Origin: Bacillota bacterium | Lineage (GTDB): Bacteria; Bacillota; Negativicutes; Sporomusales; UBA7701 | Reading direction: 5' to 3' | Length of the DNA: 64,000 nucleotides | Assembly: GCA_023415775.1 (NCBI GenBank) | Contig: JAEZJM010000025.1 | Span: 240,558 to 304,557, forward strand | Shown: positions 44,654-51,363 of the stretch, in pieces | Layout of the letters: every line of letters begins with the position of its first letter | Numbering within the stretch: position 1 is the stretch's first letter | Position numbers and translations under genes: made by a program | The notes under the pieces: model-generated | Seen by the model: only the letters and a program-made list of their open reading frames with translations | What the model was told of the DNA's origin: nothing | The model's database searches: none

Positions 44654-45937
44654 CTAATGACCGCTGTGTTCGTTGGCTTTGCCGGCAGGCGGCTGGAGCG
44701 GGTTCGCGGCCGGGGCAGTCTGGGGCTGACCGGCGGACGCGCCGCCGCTGGCCGGCTTGCTGCCGCCGTGGCCGGCGTGGCTGCCGAAGCTGCCGAGCTG
44801 GGTCTGCGAATCGATCAGGAAAGCCGCTGCCGTCACGACCACATCGCCGGGCTGCAGCCCTGACAGCACCTGGATGTAGCCGTCCGCCTCCAGGCCTGTG
44901 GTGATGTCGCGCTTGACGAAGCTGTCCTCTCCCTGGGCGACGTACACCACCTTGCGGGTGCCGGTATCAAGCAAGCTGGAGACCGGGATGACCAGGCTTT
45001 CGCCCAGCGGCAGGCTTACGGCCGCGCTCACGAACATGTTGGGCTTGAGCTTGCCGTCGGGATTCGGCAGCTCGATCCTGACCTTGACCGCCCGCGTGGC
45101 GTCGTCGACCACCGGGTTTATGAAGGTTACCGTACCGCCGAAGGTCTGGCCGGGATAGGCGTTACTGGCAACCTGCACTTCCTGGCCGACCCGGACGGCG
45201 GCGATGTCTTTTTCGTAGATGTCGGCGTAAAGCCAGACACTGGAGAGGTCAGACAGGGTAAAAAGCTTGTCGCCAGGCATGATGTACGCCCCGGGCAGCA
45301 TCGTTTTTTCCATCACCGTGCCGCCGAACTGGGCGCGGATTATCATGGTATTATTGGCCTTGCGCGTATGGGACAGGTGCTCGATATCCCCCTCCGGGAT
45401 GCCAAGGAGGATCATTTTGCGCCTGGCCGCCTCCAGCAGTTTGCTGTTGAGCTGCACCACCTCGCGGCTGGCGCCGCGCAGCTTCTGGACACTTTCAAGG
45501 GCCAGCAGGTATTCCTCCTGGGCCGAAATATACGTCGGACTGTACACGGCGGCGATCGGCTGGCCGGGGGCGATGTACTGCCCCTCGGCGGTTATATACA
45601 GTTCGTCGATCCTGCCCTCCACCCGCGAGGTTATATAGGCCCGGCTGCTTTCGTTGAGCGCGATCTTGCCGGTCGTCTTCACATCCTTGGCCAGCGCCCT
45701 CCTGGTCACCGTAGCCGTCTGCACGCCGGCGAGCTGCCTGGCCTTGGCGTCGAGGGTCACGACCTCCCCTCCCGCCCCGTGGCCGGCATGCCCGGCGGCG
45801 CTCGGCGCGGCGTTCCCCGCCGGCGGCGCGGCGGCTTTCTTGCCCGCATAGGTATAATAACCCCAGCCGCCTGCGGCGACGAGCGCCGCCACCACCCCGG
45901 CGACCACCAGTTTGTTGGCCTTCATACGATCGAGCAT
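44654..45937 (-). CDS. cusB: Membrane-fusion (periplasmic adaptor) protein, CusB-like
   Basis: 427 aa. The start at 45937 (MLDRMKANKL) follows GGAGAGG by 5 nt; an ATG overlapping the tolC stop at 45961 lacks a site. One N-terminal membrane helix (VVAGVVAALVAAGGWGYY) anchors it. The barrel-sandwich (IALNESSRAYITSRVEGRID) and alpha-hairpin (SAQEEYLLALESVQKLRGAS) are clear, followed by the beta-barrel and membrane-proximal parts. It ends in a Gly/Pro-rich tail with NEHSGH, and an early HAGHGAGGE also offers His. It bridges the pump and TolC. Confidence 0.92.
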   Translation of the reverse strand: MLDRMKANKLVVAGVVAALVAAGGWGYYTYAGKKAAAPPAGNAAPSAAGHAGHGAGGEVVTLDAKARQLAGVQTATVTRRALAKDVKTTGKIALNESSRAYITSRVEGRIDELYITAEGQYIAPGQPIAAVYSPTYISAQEEYLLALESVQKLRGASREVVQLNSKLLEAARRKMILLGIPEGDIEHLSHTRKANNTMIIRAQFGGTVMEKTMLPGAYIMPGDKLFTLSDLSSVWLYADIYEKDIAAVRVGQEVQVASNAYPGQTFGGTVTFINPVVDDATRAVKVRIELPNPDGKLKPNMFVSAAVSLPLGESLVIPVSSLLDTGTRKVVYVAQGEDSFVKRDITTGLEADGYIQVLSGLQPGDVVVTAAAFLIDSQTQLGSFGSHAGHGGSKPASGGASAGQPQTAPAANPLQPPAGKANEHSGH

Positions 45938-45960
45938 GCTGTCCTCTCCGTTTCTGAACA

Positions 45961-47250
45961 TTATTTACCCGTCTGGCCAATACTGCCGAACAGGGGTTTC
46001 CCCACCGCCTTTTCGATACTGGCGGCAGCTTTCTCGTAATCGATTCTGGCCTTATAATAGCCGAGCTTGGCGGTCCGCAGCGTAGTGATCGCGTCAAGCA
46101 CAGCCATGAAGTCGGCCTTGCCGTTGGTGTAGCTGATCACCGCCGCCTGATAGGACTGCTCGGCCTGCGGGACGATGGTGTTCTTGTAAAGGTCGATCTG
46201 GCTCCAGGCGGTCTGGGCTTCGGTCAGCGCCATCTGGACATCGAGGCCGACCATGTTCCGCATGCCGGTCAGAGCTGCCTGGCTTGCTTCGAGATTTGCC
46301 TTGGCGCCGTCCACCTGGGCCTTGTTCTTGCCCTGCCAGAGCGGCACCATCGCCATTAGCTCGACCTTCCAGGTCTTACGTGACATCTCCAGGTCCCGGG
46401 GCGCCTTATAGCCCAGCCGCAGCTCGAAATCGGGCAGCGATTGCTTTTTAGCCAGCTCCACCCCGTTCTCCGCCATCGCCACCTGGGACTGCATGCCCGC
46501 AAGCGACGGCTTGGCGCTCACCGCCGTGCTCTGCAGACCGGCGAGCTCAAAGTTCGGGGGCGGCGCGTTGAACTCCTCGCCCACCGTCAGCTCGGCGTCG
46601 GCCGGACGGCCCATAATCACGTTCAGCTTTGCCTTGGCCACCGCCTCCATGCCGGCCATACTGATAAGATCGGTCGTCATCTTCGAATACTCCGTCTGGG
46701 CCCGCAGGGTGTCCTGCAACGGCACCATGCCGGTGGAATAATTCACCTGGGCGACTTTGGCGAGCTGCCCCATCAGCAGCTGGTTCTCTTTGCCGATTTC
46801 CAGCGCCTTGCCGGCGTAGAGGAGGTCGTAGTAGGACGTCTTCGCGTCCACATAGACCTGCAGCTGTTTCTCCCGGTAACCGCCCTCCGACATCGCGGCG
46901 TCGTTCGCCGCCATCTTGCCCATCAGGCCGAGCTTGCCGGGGAACATGAACTCCTGGCTCAGCGTGTACTCTGTCATCATCCCCTGCCCAGGGCCCAGTG
47001 TCCCGGTGGGGATTTCGTCCTTCATTATCCCGATCTTGGGATTGGGCAGCGTGCTGGCGATCGGTACGCCGGCTTTCTTTTCCTCCCAGCGCTTCTGGGA
47101 CTCGATCACCGCCGGGTTGTTGTTCACGGCCGCGCTGACCGCGTCATTCAGCGTCAGCGCACCAGCCGCCAGAGCCGGGCTTACTCCGTTGACCACGAGC
47201 GTAATGGCGACTATCGGCGCAAGCCAAAAACGGTATCCTTGCCGCTTCAT
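45961..47250 (-). CDS. TolC-family outer-membrane efflux protein
   Basis: 429 aa. The start at 47250 (MKRQGYRFWL) follows GGGGAGG; eleven upstream codons lack a site. Signal peptide at residues 1-29 (cleavage near ALAA). Two repeated OEP halves with long coiled coils are visible: LTLNDAVSAAVNNNPAVIESQ at the start and, in the second half, MQSQVAMAENGVELAKKQSL. TMAYYDLLY-type segment TSYYDLLYAGKALEIGKENQ marks the first helix. It forms the exit duct of the tripartite pump and is the first large gene of the operon. Confidence 0.93.
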   Translation of the reverse strand: MKRQGYRFWLAPIVAITLVVNGVSPALAAGALTLNDAVSAAVNNNPAVIESQKRWEEKKAGVPIASTLPNPKIGIMKDEIPTGTLGPGQGMMTEYTLSQEFMFPGKLGLMGKMAANDAAMSEGGYREKQLQVYVDAKTSYYDLLYAGKALEIGKENQLLMGQLAKVAQVNYSTGMVPLQDTLRAQTEYSKMTTDLISMAGMEAVAKAKLNVIMGRPADAELTVGEEFNAPPPNFELAGLQSTAVSAKPSLAGMQSQVAMAENGVELAKKQSLPDFELRLGYKAPRDLEMSRKTWKVELMAMVPLWQGKNKAQVDGAKANLEASQAALTGMRNMVGLDVQMALTEAQTAWSQIDLYKNTIVPQAEQSYQAAVISYTNGKADFMAVLDAITTLRTAKLGYYKARIDYEKAAASIEKAVGKPLFGSIGQTGK

Positions 47251-47306
47251 TTGCATTCCTCCCCTGTGAGAATCGGAGCACACAATTTATGCCCATAAGA
47301 TTTTAC

Positions 47307-47387
47307 CTAATTTAAGGAAAATATCATACCAGCCGATACTCCATTAAAAACAGCGGTTATAAATAGTGCAAGGAATATCAGCATCAT
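47307..47387 (-). CDS. Candidate 26-aa membrane peptide at the head of the pump operon
   Basis: MMLIFLALFITAVFNGVSAG followed by MIFSLN and a TAG stop. It is almost entirely one hydrophobic helix. An AGAGGTG ribosome site lies 7 nt before the first ATG. It is the first open frame after the predicted operon promoter and ends 57 bp before tolC. Small single-helix peptides often assist membrane pumps (KdpF and AcrZ are known cases), but no family match is claimed. Confidence 0.4.
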   Translation of the reverse strand: MMLIFLALFITAVFNGVSAGMIFSLN

Positions 47388-47470
47388 AACCCATCACCTC
47401 TTTTTCCCTTTGAATACCGGACATCGCCGGGCAGTGAACGTTTATACTCTACGGTGTGCCGCTAGTTTAT

Positions 47471-47520
47471 ATCTTAACGGGAAAATATGAAGAACTAATG
47501 AATGACTTCTGAAGAACTTG
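47471..47520 (-). promoter_or_regulatory. Predicted promoter/operator of the efflux operon
   Basis: On the plus strand, three 11-bp direct repeats run without gaps from 47488: TGAAGAACTAA, TGAATGACTTC, TGAAGAACTTG. On the minus strand they lie just upstream of a -10 box TAAGAT (47471-47476), covering the -35 region. The same arrangement, with the same 11-nt gap between -10 and the first repeat, occurs at 49749-49798. This fits OmpR/PhoB-type regulator binding. Confidence 0.75.
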
Positions 47521-47539
47521 TGTTAATTGCCGCCATTGA

Positions 47540-47579
47540 TGCAATAAGGCAACCGCCGCTTGGCGGTTGCCTTATTGCA
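47540..47579. terminator. Strong hairpin between kinase gene and efflux promoter
   Basis: Perfect 18-bp stem TGCAATAAGGCAACCGCC and its complement with a GCTT loop. It is 108 bp after the kinase stop and 20 bp before the operator on the minus strand. No T-run follows on that strand, but stem stability suggests it insulates the two operons. Confidence 0.65.
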
Positions 47580-47686
47580 AAATTCGCTCCGGACATTGCT
47601 GATTCTTTATTGCGCGTGATTACGGTAAGCATTCGGGAAAGAACTGGGATTTCTACCAGCGGCGATGCAATTTTCACGTTCGAAAA

Positions 47687-48802
47687 TTAACTGCTTGCAT
47701 CTCCTGCCGGCAGCAACACACGAAAACAGCTGCCCTTGCCCGGCTTGCTTTCGACAAGTACTCTGCCGCCGTGTGTTTCTACCAGTTGCTTGACGATCGC
47801 CAGGCCAATGCCCGTGCCGCCGCTTTTGCGGTTGCGGGATTTGTCCGCCCGGTAGAAGTGGTCGAAAATATGGGGCAGATCCTCGGCTGCTATCCCCTGG
47901 CCGGTATCGCCGACGGAAATCATGATCCACTTTTTTTCTTCCCTGCATTCGACCGCAGTCGCCACCGTCACCAGTCCGCCTGCATCGGTGTACCGCACGG
48001 CATTCGTCAATAGATTGAAAACAACCTGACGGATACGGTTTGCGTCAACCTCCGGTGTCGGCAGTTCGTCCAAATCACATTCAAACTGGATATTCTTTTC
48101 GTTCGCCAACCGTTTCACCATACCGACCGCATGAGAAACGAGCTGATTGATATCGACAGGCGCTTTGTCCAGCGATAATTGGCCGGCCTCGGCAAGCGAC
48201 AGATCCCGCAGGTCGTTGATAAGCCTGTTGAGATGAACCGACTCTTCGAACAAAGAACTCAGCTGTTCCTTGTTGGCCTCGACTACCCCGTCCAGCATTC
48301 CTTCCAGGTTGCCCTGGATTACCGACAAAGGAGTCTTCAATTCGTGGGCGATATCGGCGAGCAGTTGCTTACGCAGCCGGTTGTTCATTTCCAGGGCTTC
48401 GGCCATGCGGTTGAAGGCAGCGGCAAGCTGCTCAACCTCGTCGTTGGAATCAACCTTGACCTTGTGGGAGAAATCGCCGCGTTCAACCGCACGGACCCCA
48501 GCGCTTAACACACGTAACGGTACGGTGATACTGCGGGCGAGGACATAACTAGCGGCAAGGCCGATGAGGATAATTGCTGCGCCCACCCAGAGCAAGGAAT
48601 CATGAACCGATTTCAGAAACTCCTCTTCGGCTCCTCCCGCCACATGTCCGGCAATATTTCCGCCGAACTGGGCGGCTAGGTTGGCGAGGTAGTCTTGGAA
48701 CAGGCTGGTCATCTGCTGGTTGGCGAGATAAATCAGCAAGAAAACCGTAAAAGTGATGACCAGAAACATCAGCCCGGTGATGCGGTAAGTGATGCTGATC
48801 AT
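47687..48802 (-). CDS. Sensor histidine kinase of the metal-efflux system
   Basis: 371 aa, BaeS/CusS-like layout. First helix near residues 7-28, a short periplasmic loop (about 29-70), second helix 72-92, HAMP domain to about 143, HisKA with phospho-acceptor H153 in ADIAHELKTPLSVI, and HATPase (N box VFNLLTNAVRYTD near 270, SVGDTGQGI near 300, GGTGIGLAIVKQLVETHGG near 335). The periplasmic part is short and lacks obvious Met/His clusters. It overlaps the regulator gene by 4 bp (ATGA), so the two are translationally coupled. Confidence 0.94.
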   Translation of the reverse strand: MISITYRITGLMFLVITFTVFLLIYLANQQMTSLFQDYLANLAAQFGGNIAGHVAGGAEEEFLKSVHDSLLWVGAAIILIGLAASYVLARSITVPLRVLSAGVRAVERGDFSHKVKVDSNDEVEQLAAAFNRMAEALEMNNRLRKQLLADIAHELKTPLSVIQGNLEGMLDGVVEANKEQLSSLFEESVHLNRLINDLRDLSLAEAGQLSLDKAPVDINQLVSHAVGMVKRLANEKNIQFECDLDELPTPEVDANRIRQVVFNLLTNAVRYTDAGGLVTVATAVECREEKKWIMISVGDTGQGIAAEDLPHIFDHFYRADKSRNRKSGGTGIGLAIVKQLVETHGGRVLVESKPGKGSCFRVLLPAGDASS

Positions 48803-49491
48803 TCGCCATCACCGGAAAACCTGTAGCCAACCCCGTATACGGTAAGAATGTAGCGAGGCTCTTTCGGGTTGTCCTCAATTTTGCGCCGCAGGTTTTTCAT
48901 ATGAGCGTCGACGGTCCTTTCGTACCCTTCGAACGAATAACCCTGCACTCGCTCGACGATCTGCAGCCTAGTGAATACCCGGCCGGGGTTCGTCACGAAC
49001 TGTTCGAGAATCTTGAACTCCGTCGGCGTCAGATCAAGCACCGTATTGCCCTTCTTGACCAGGTGCCGCTCTACGTCGACAAGCAAATCTCCCTCCCGTA
49101 TCGGCTCAGCCTTTACGGCCGCCTTTTGGGTCCGTCGCAAAATAGCTTTGGCCCGTGCGACCACTTCGCGCGGACTGAACGGTTTCGCGACATAGTCGTC
49201 AGCGCCCATCTCCAGACCGATTACGCGGTCCGTCTCTTCGTCGCGGGCGGTGAGCATAATGATCGGCACTTCACTCTCCTTGCGAAGCTTGCGACAGAGT
49301 TCCCAGCCGTCCATGCCGGGCAGCATCAGATCCAGGATTACCAGATCGGGGTTTTTATCCCGTATAGACTGAACTGCGCCGCTTCCCTGGTGGGCCAGAT
49401 AAGTGATGAAGCCTTCTTTATCGAAGTAGGATTTCAACAGTTTCGTAATCTTGACGTCATCATCGACGATGAATACCGACTGGTGTGGCAT
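48799..49491 (-). CDS. OmpR-family response regulator of the metal-efflux system
   Basis: 230 aa. Receiver domain about residues 5-115 with acidic pocket D10-D12, phospho-acceptor D54 in LVILDLMLPGMDGWE and Lys in VAKPFSP. The winged-helix DNA-binding domain at about 135-228 has LTPTEFKILEQFVTNPGRVFTR-type sequence (here LTPTEFKILEQ and GRVFTRLQIVERV) and ends YILTVYGVGYRF. Ribosome site GGAGG. Triple direct repeats upstream of its own operon and of the pump operon are its likely binding sites. Confidence 0.95.
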   Translation of the reverse strand: MPHQSVFIVDDDVKITKLLKSYFDKEGFITYLAHQGSGAVQSIRDKNPDLVILDLMLPGMDGWELCRKLRKESEVPIIMLTARDEETDRVIGLEMGADDYVAKPFSPREVVARAKAILRRTQKAAVKAEPIREGDLLVDVERHLVKKGNTVLDLTPTEFKILEQFVTNPGRVFTRLQIVERVQGYSFEGYERTVDAHMKNLRRKIEDNPKEPRYILTVYGVGYRFSGDGE

Positions 49492-49552
49492 AAGTTTACC
49501 TCCGTAGTAATTAGTCTGCCTATAAGTTGCCCACGTCAGTCTCTAGTACCAT

Positions 49553-49717
49553 CTAGTGATGCCCGGAATGACCATCGTTTTTCTTTTCCGCTGTAGCCTG
49601 CTGCTCGTCCGAGTTCTGCTCAGCCGCATAAACGGTATGCATCGGTAGGGCAGCGATATTTACGGCAAACACACCGAGAAAGATCGCCGTAATAACGGTT
49701 ACAACAGTTTTTTTCAC
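49553..49717 (-). CDS. 54-aa exported His-rich peptide, first gene of the regulator operon
   Basis: GTG start 8 nt after AAGGGG. The product begins MKKTVVTVITAIFLGVFAVN, a signal peptide with likely cleavage near VYAA (residue 31), and leaves a short mature peptide rich in Glu/Gln that ends GHSGHH. The same His-rich ending style is found in the adaptor (EHSGH) and the Met-rich protein (DHGSHH) of the adjacent operon, so it is probably a periplasmic metal-binding peptide. It ends 61 bp before the response-regulator gene and is directly downstream of the predicted promoter. Family unknown. Confidence 0.72.
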   Translation of the reverse strand: MKKTVVTVITAIFLGVFAVNIAALPMHTVYAAEQNSDEQQATAEKKNDGHSGHH

Positions 49718-49748
49718 TAAGATCCCCTTCTTTCTTGTACTTGCCTTT

Positions 49749-49798
49749 ATTTTACTATTAAAATATGAAGAACTCGTGAAGAAGTCGTGAAAATCATG
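49749..49798 (-). promoter_or_regulatory. Predicted promoter/operator of the regulator operon
   Basis: Three 11-bp direct repeats on the plus strand from 49766: TGAAGAACTCG, TGAAGAAGTCG, TGAAAATCATG. The minus-strand -10 box TAAAAT is at 49749-49754, 11 nt from the first repeat, exactly as at the efflux operon promoter; the intervening ATATTTT is also shared. This implies autoregulation by the OmpR-type regulator. Confidence 0.75.
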
Positions 49799-49862
49799 TG
49801 TTGTTTGGTTAACGAAACAGTGTCCCCCTCTTAGTAAAAATATCGTAGCAACTGCTCTTCAG

Positions 49863-49890
49863 AGTACTGTTCCGCGGGCGGAACAGTACT
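49863..49890. repeat. Large palindrome
   Basis: AGTACTGTTCCGC, two bases, then its exact complement GCGGAACAGTACT. It lies just before the SHOCT-like fragment. It may be an operator or a recombination scar; no T-run follows. Confidence 0.6.
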
Positions 49891-49904
49891 CCGGGGAACG
49901 CAAG

Positions 49905-49994
49905 GCCGGGATAATCTTGAAGCAGCGCTATGCCAAAGGTGAGATTTCCATTGAAGATTATCAGCAGATGAAAAAAGAGGTAGCTTCGATATAA
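49905..49994 (+). pseudogene. SHOCT-domain C-terminal fragment
   Basis: The plus strand reads AGIILKQRYAKGEISIEDYQ then QMKKEVASI and a stop. This is a textbook SHOCT (short C-terminal) domain of about 30 residues. The frame stays open upstream into the palindrome, but there is no start codon with a ribosome site and no recognisable N-terminal domain. It is therefore likely the tail of a lost gene. Confidence 0.6.
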
Positions 49995-50003
49995 ACAGGT
50001 CGT

Positions 50004-50039
50004 AAAGAAACCACAGCTGTTTAACGCTGCGGTTTCTTT
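50004..50039 (+). terminator. Terminator after the SHOCT fragment
   Basis: 14-bp stem with one mismatch (AAAGAAACCACAGC / GCTGCGGTTTCTTT, 8-nt loop), 9 bp after the fragment's stop codon. It suggests the fragment once belonged to a functional plus-strand gene. Confidence 0.7.
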
Positions 50040-50079
50040 GTATTGGAACTGGCCGAGCTAAATGTCGTGCGTTAGACAC

Positions 50080-50256
50080 TCAAAAGGAAGGGCCTCTGCG
50101 GCTTTTGTTGCCCTGTTTAATTTCGTAGCCCACTGTCTTGAGGTATCTCCTATCGAATAATTCCCTAATAGGAAAGTCCTTTTTGATGACGTTGCGGGCG
50201 ATGAATACGCTGATCCCCGGTTTGACGCCGCACGAGTCGGCTATCGACCTGCCGGC
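50080..50256 (-). pseudogene. Unidentified protein-coding fragment
   Basis: A 59-codon minus-strand frame reads ...ADSCGVKPGISVFIARNVIK, DFPIRELFDRRYLKTVGYEI, KQGNKSRR and a stop. The composition looks like real protein, but there is no start codon or ribosome site and a stop lies just before it. I do not recognise the family. It may be a remnant of a longer gene, like its neighbours. Confidence 0.35.
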
Positions 50257-50281
50257 CTATATCATTATTCTTAGGATTGGC

Positions 50282-50812
50282 TTAATTCTTATTTTCATCT
50301 TTGTCTAATGGTTTAGCTGCCGCTGGCTGCAGGTTTGGTGAAGAAATAGCCTGCGCAGCGGCACGAGTGAATATGCCCTCCTGCCACATTTGGTAGAAGT
50401 AAATCAATACTGCCAGCAGTAGAGTAATTGGCAATTCTTGCAAGGGGGAAATAAGCAAATCAACTATTCCGTTATTGCGTAAAAAAATATTCAAAAAAAA
50501 GAAATTGAAACCAATATCTAAAATTAAATTAGTAACTGCGTATAACCAAAATCTCCCATAGGTTAACTTGAAAATCCACAGTGTTAATACAGGCATAAGC
50601 CCAAAGTCATGAGGAAACAACTGATTTAATGGGAATACTGATGCCCCAAGAGTCCAAAATCTTAATGTAACACCTACATCATGGATAATAATTGACATAA
50701 CTGTGGCGAATAAAGCAACTGGCATATAGCGTTTAATGTCTTCTTTTTTCATAAAGAACAAGGTTAACCACGGTAGGATAAACATAGACCATTGCAGTAT
50801 TTGATTACCCAT
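50282..50812 (-). CDS. CBO0543-family membrane protein
   Basis: 176 aa with about five hydrophobic segments (residues 5-20, 28-50, 70-90, 95-115, 130-150) and a charged C-terminal tail (KPLDKDENKN). The pattern LPWLTLFFMKKEDIKRYMPV, HDVGVTLRFW and NLILDIGFNFFFLN fits the small CBO0543 membrane family found mainly in spore-forming Firmicutes, function unknown. The start at 50812 (MGNQILQW) follows AAGGAGGTTGC; five upstream codons precede it in frame without a better site. A low-GC stretch compared with its neighbours. Confidence 0.85.
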   Translation of the reverse strand: MGNQILQWSMFILPWLTLFFMKKEDIKRYMPVALFATVMSIIIHDVGVTLRFWTLGASVFPLNQLFPHDFGLMPVLTLWIFKLTYGRFWLYAVTNLILDIGFNFFFLNIFLRNNGIVDLLISPLQELPITLLLAVLIYFYQMWQEGIFTRAAAQAISSPNLQPAAAKPLDKDENKN

Positions 50813-50872
50813 AGCAACCTCCTTCATTTATATTTTAGTTTAGACTGGTTATTTCTTATTTATACTAGCCGC

Positions 50873-51007
50873 TTGGTATAACTCGTGGTACAATTGTGCT
50901 AGAACACCAGTTCGGCAAAGAGCGATGGTATGGCAAAAGCAAAACGATGTAGGTAAATCAAACACATATAAGCCTTCAACGCGTGGTTATTACGTTGGAG
51001 GCTTTTT
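50873..51007 (+). ncRNA. Candidate small RNA ending in an intrinsic terminator
   Basis: The terminator stem AGCCTTCAACG / CGTTGGAGGCT (one G-U pair, 11-nt loop, 50971-51003) followed by TTTTT has no plus-strand gene in front of it. A plausible promoter lies upstream: -10 TATACT at 50861-50866 and -35-like TTTAGA at 50839-50844, 16-bp spacing. The transcript would be about 135 nt, with a possible closing helix GCCG...CGGC. No known RNA family was recognised. It is divergent from the CBO0543-like gene. Confidence 0.4.
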
Positions 51008-51040
51008 ATGTTTACCATCTTAATATCTACGCTACCGCCC

Positions 51041-51235
51041 TCAATAAAATCGCCTGATTCCTATAGCAAATTGTTTATCGATTTTATCCCGATGAATCGG
51101 CATATATTTTTTCGAAGTCCTCTCCAAGCTCAGGAATAATTCAACCAACCTGGGGTCAAACTGCTGGCCGCTTTCCGCGCAGATAATTTTTCGGTATTCT
51201 ATAAAAATGTCCAGGGTTGGCAGGCCGCAGGAAAA
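51041..51235 (-). pseudogene. C-terminal fragment of an HD-GYP-type protein
   Basis: The minus strand reads GLPTLDIFIEYRKIICAESG, QQFDPRLVELFLSLERTSKK and 25 more residues to a stop at 51041. The GxQFDPxLVELFL pattern is the hallmark of the last helix of HD-GYP c-di-GMP phosphodiesterases, but the catalytic HD/GYP residues are missing. The fragment breaks off exactly where copy C of the 28-nt element begins. Confidence 0.7.
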
Positions 51236-51238
51236 TTA

Positions 51239-51299
51239 GCAGGTTTTTCCGTAAAAATGACGAAATCAAAGAGCCATGCGTCTTTTCGACGCATGGCTC
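51239..51299 (+). repeat. 28-nt intergenic element, copy C, with perfect hairpin
   Basis: GCAGGTTTTT, CCGT, AAAAATGACGAAAT at 51239-51266, then AAA and a perfect 12-bp stem GAGCCATGCGTC / GACGCATGGCTC with a 5-nt loop (51271-51299). Copy B is followed by a closely related CCATGCGTC segment. It lies 65 bp before the second GHKL kinase gene. Confidence 0.7.
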
Positions 51300-51363
51300 C
51301 GTACTGCCGAACCGATACTTGCCTGCCATCTTTCCAGTTAAATCTTGCTAATTCGGAGAAAAC

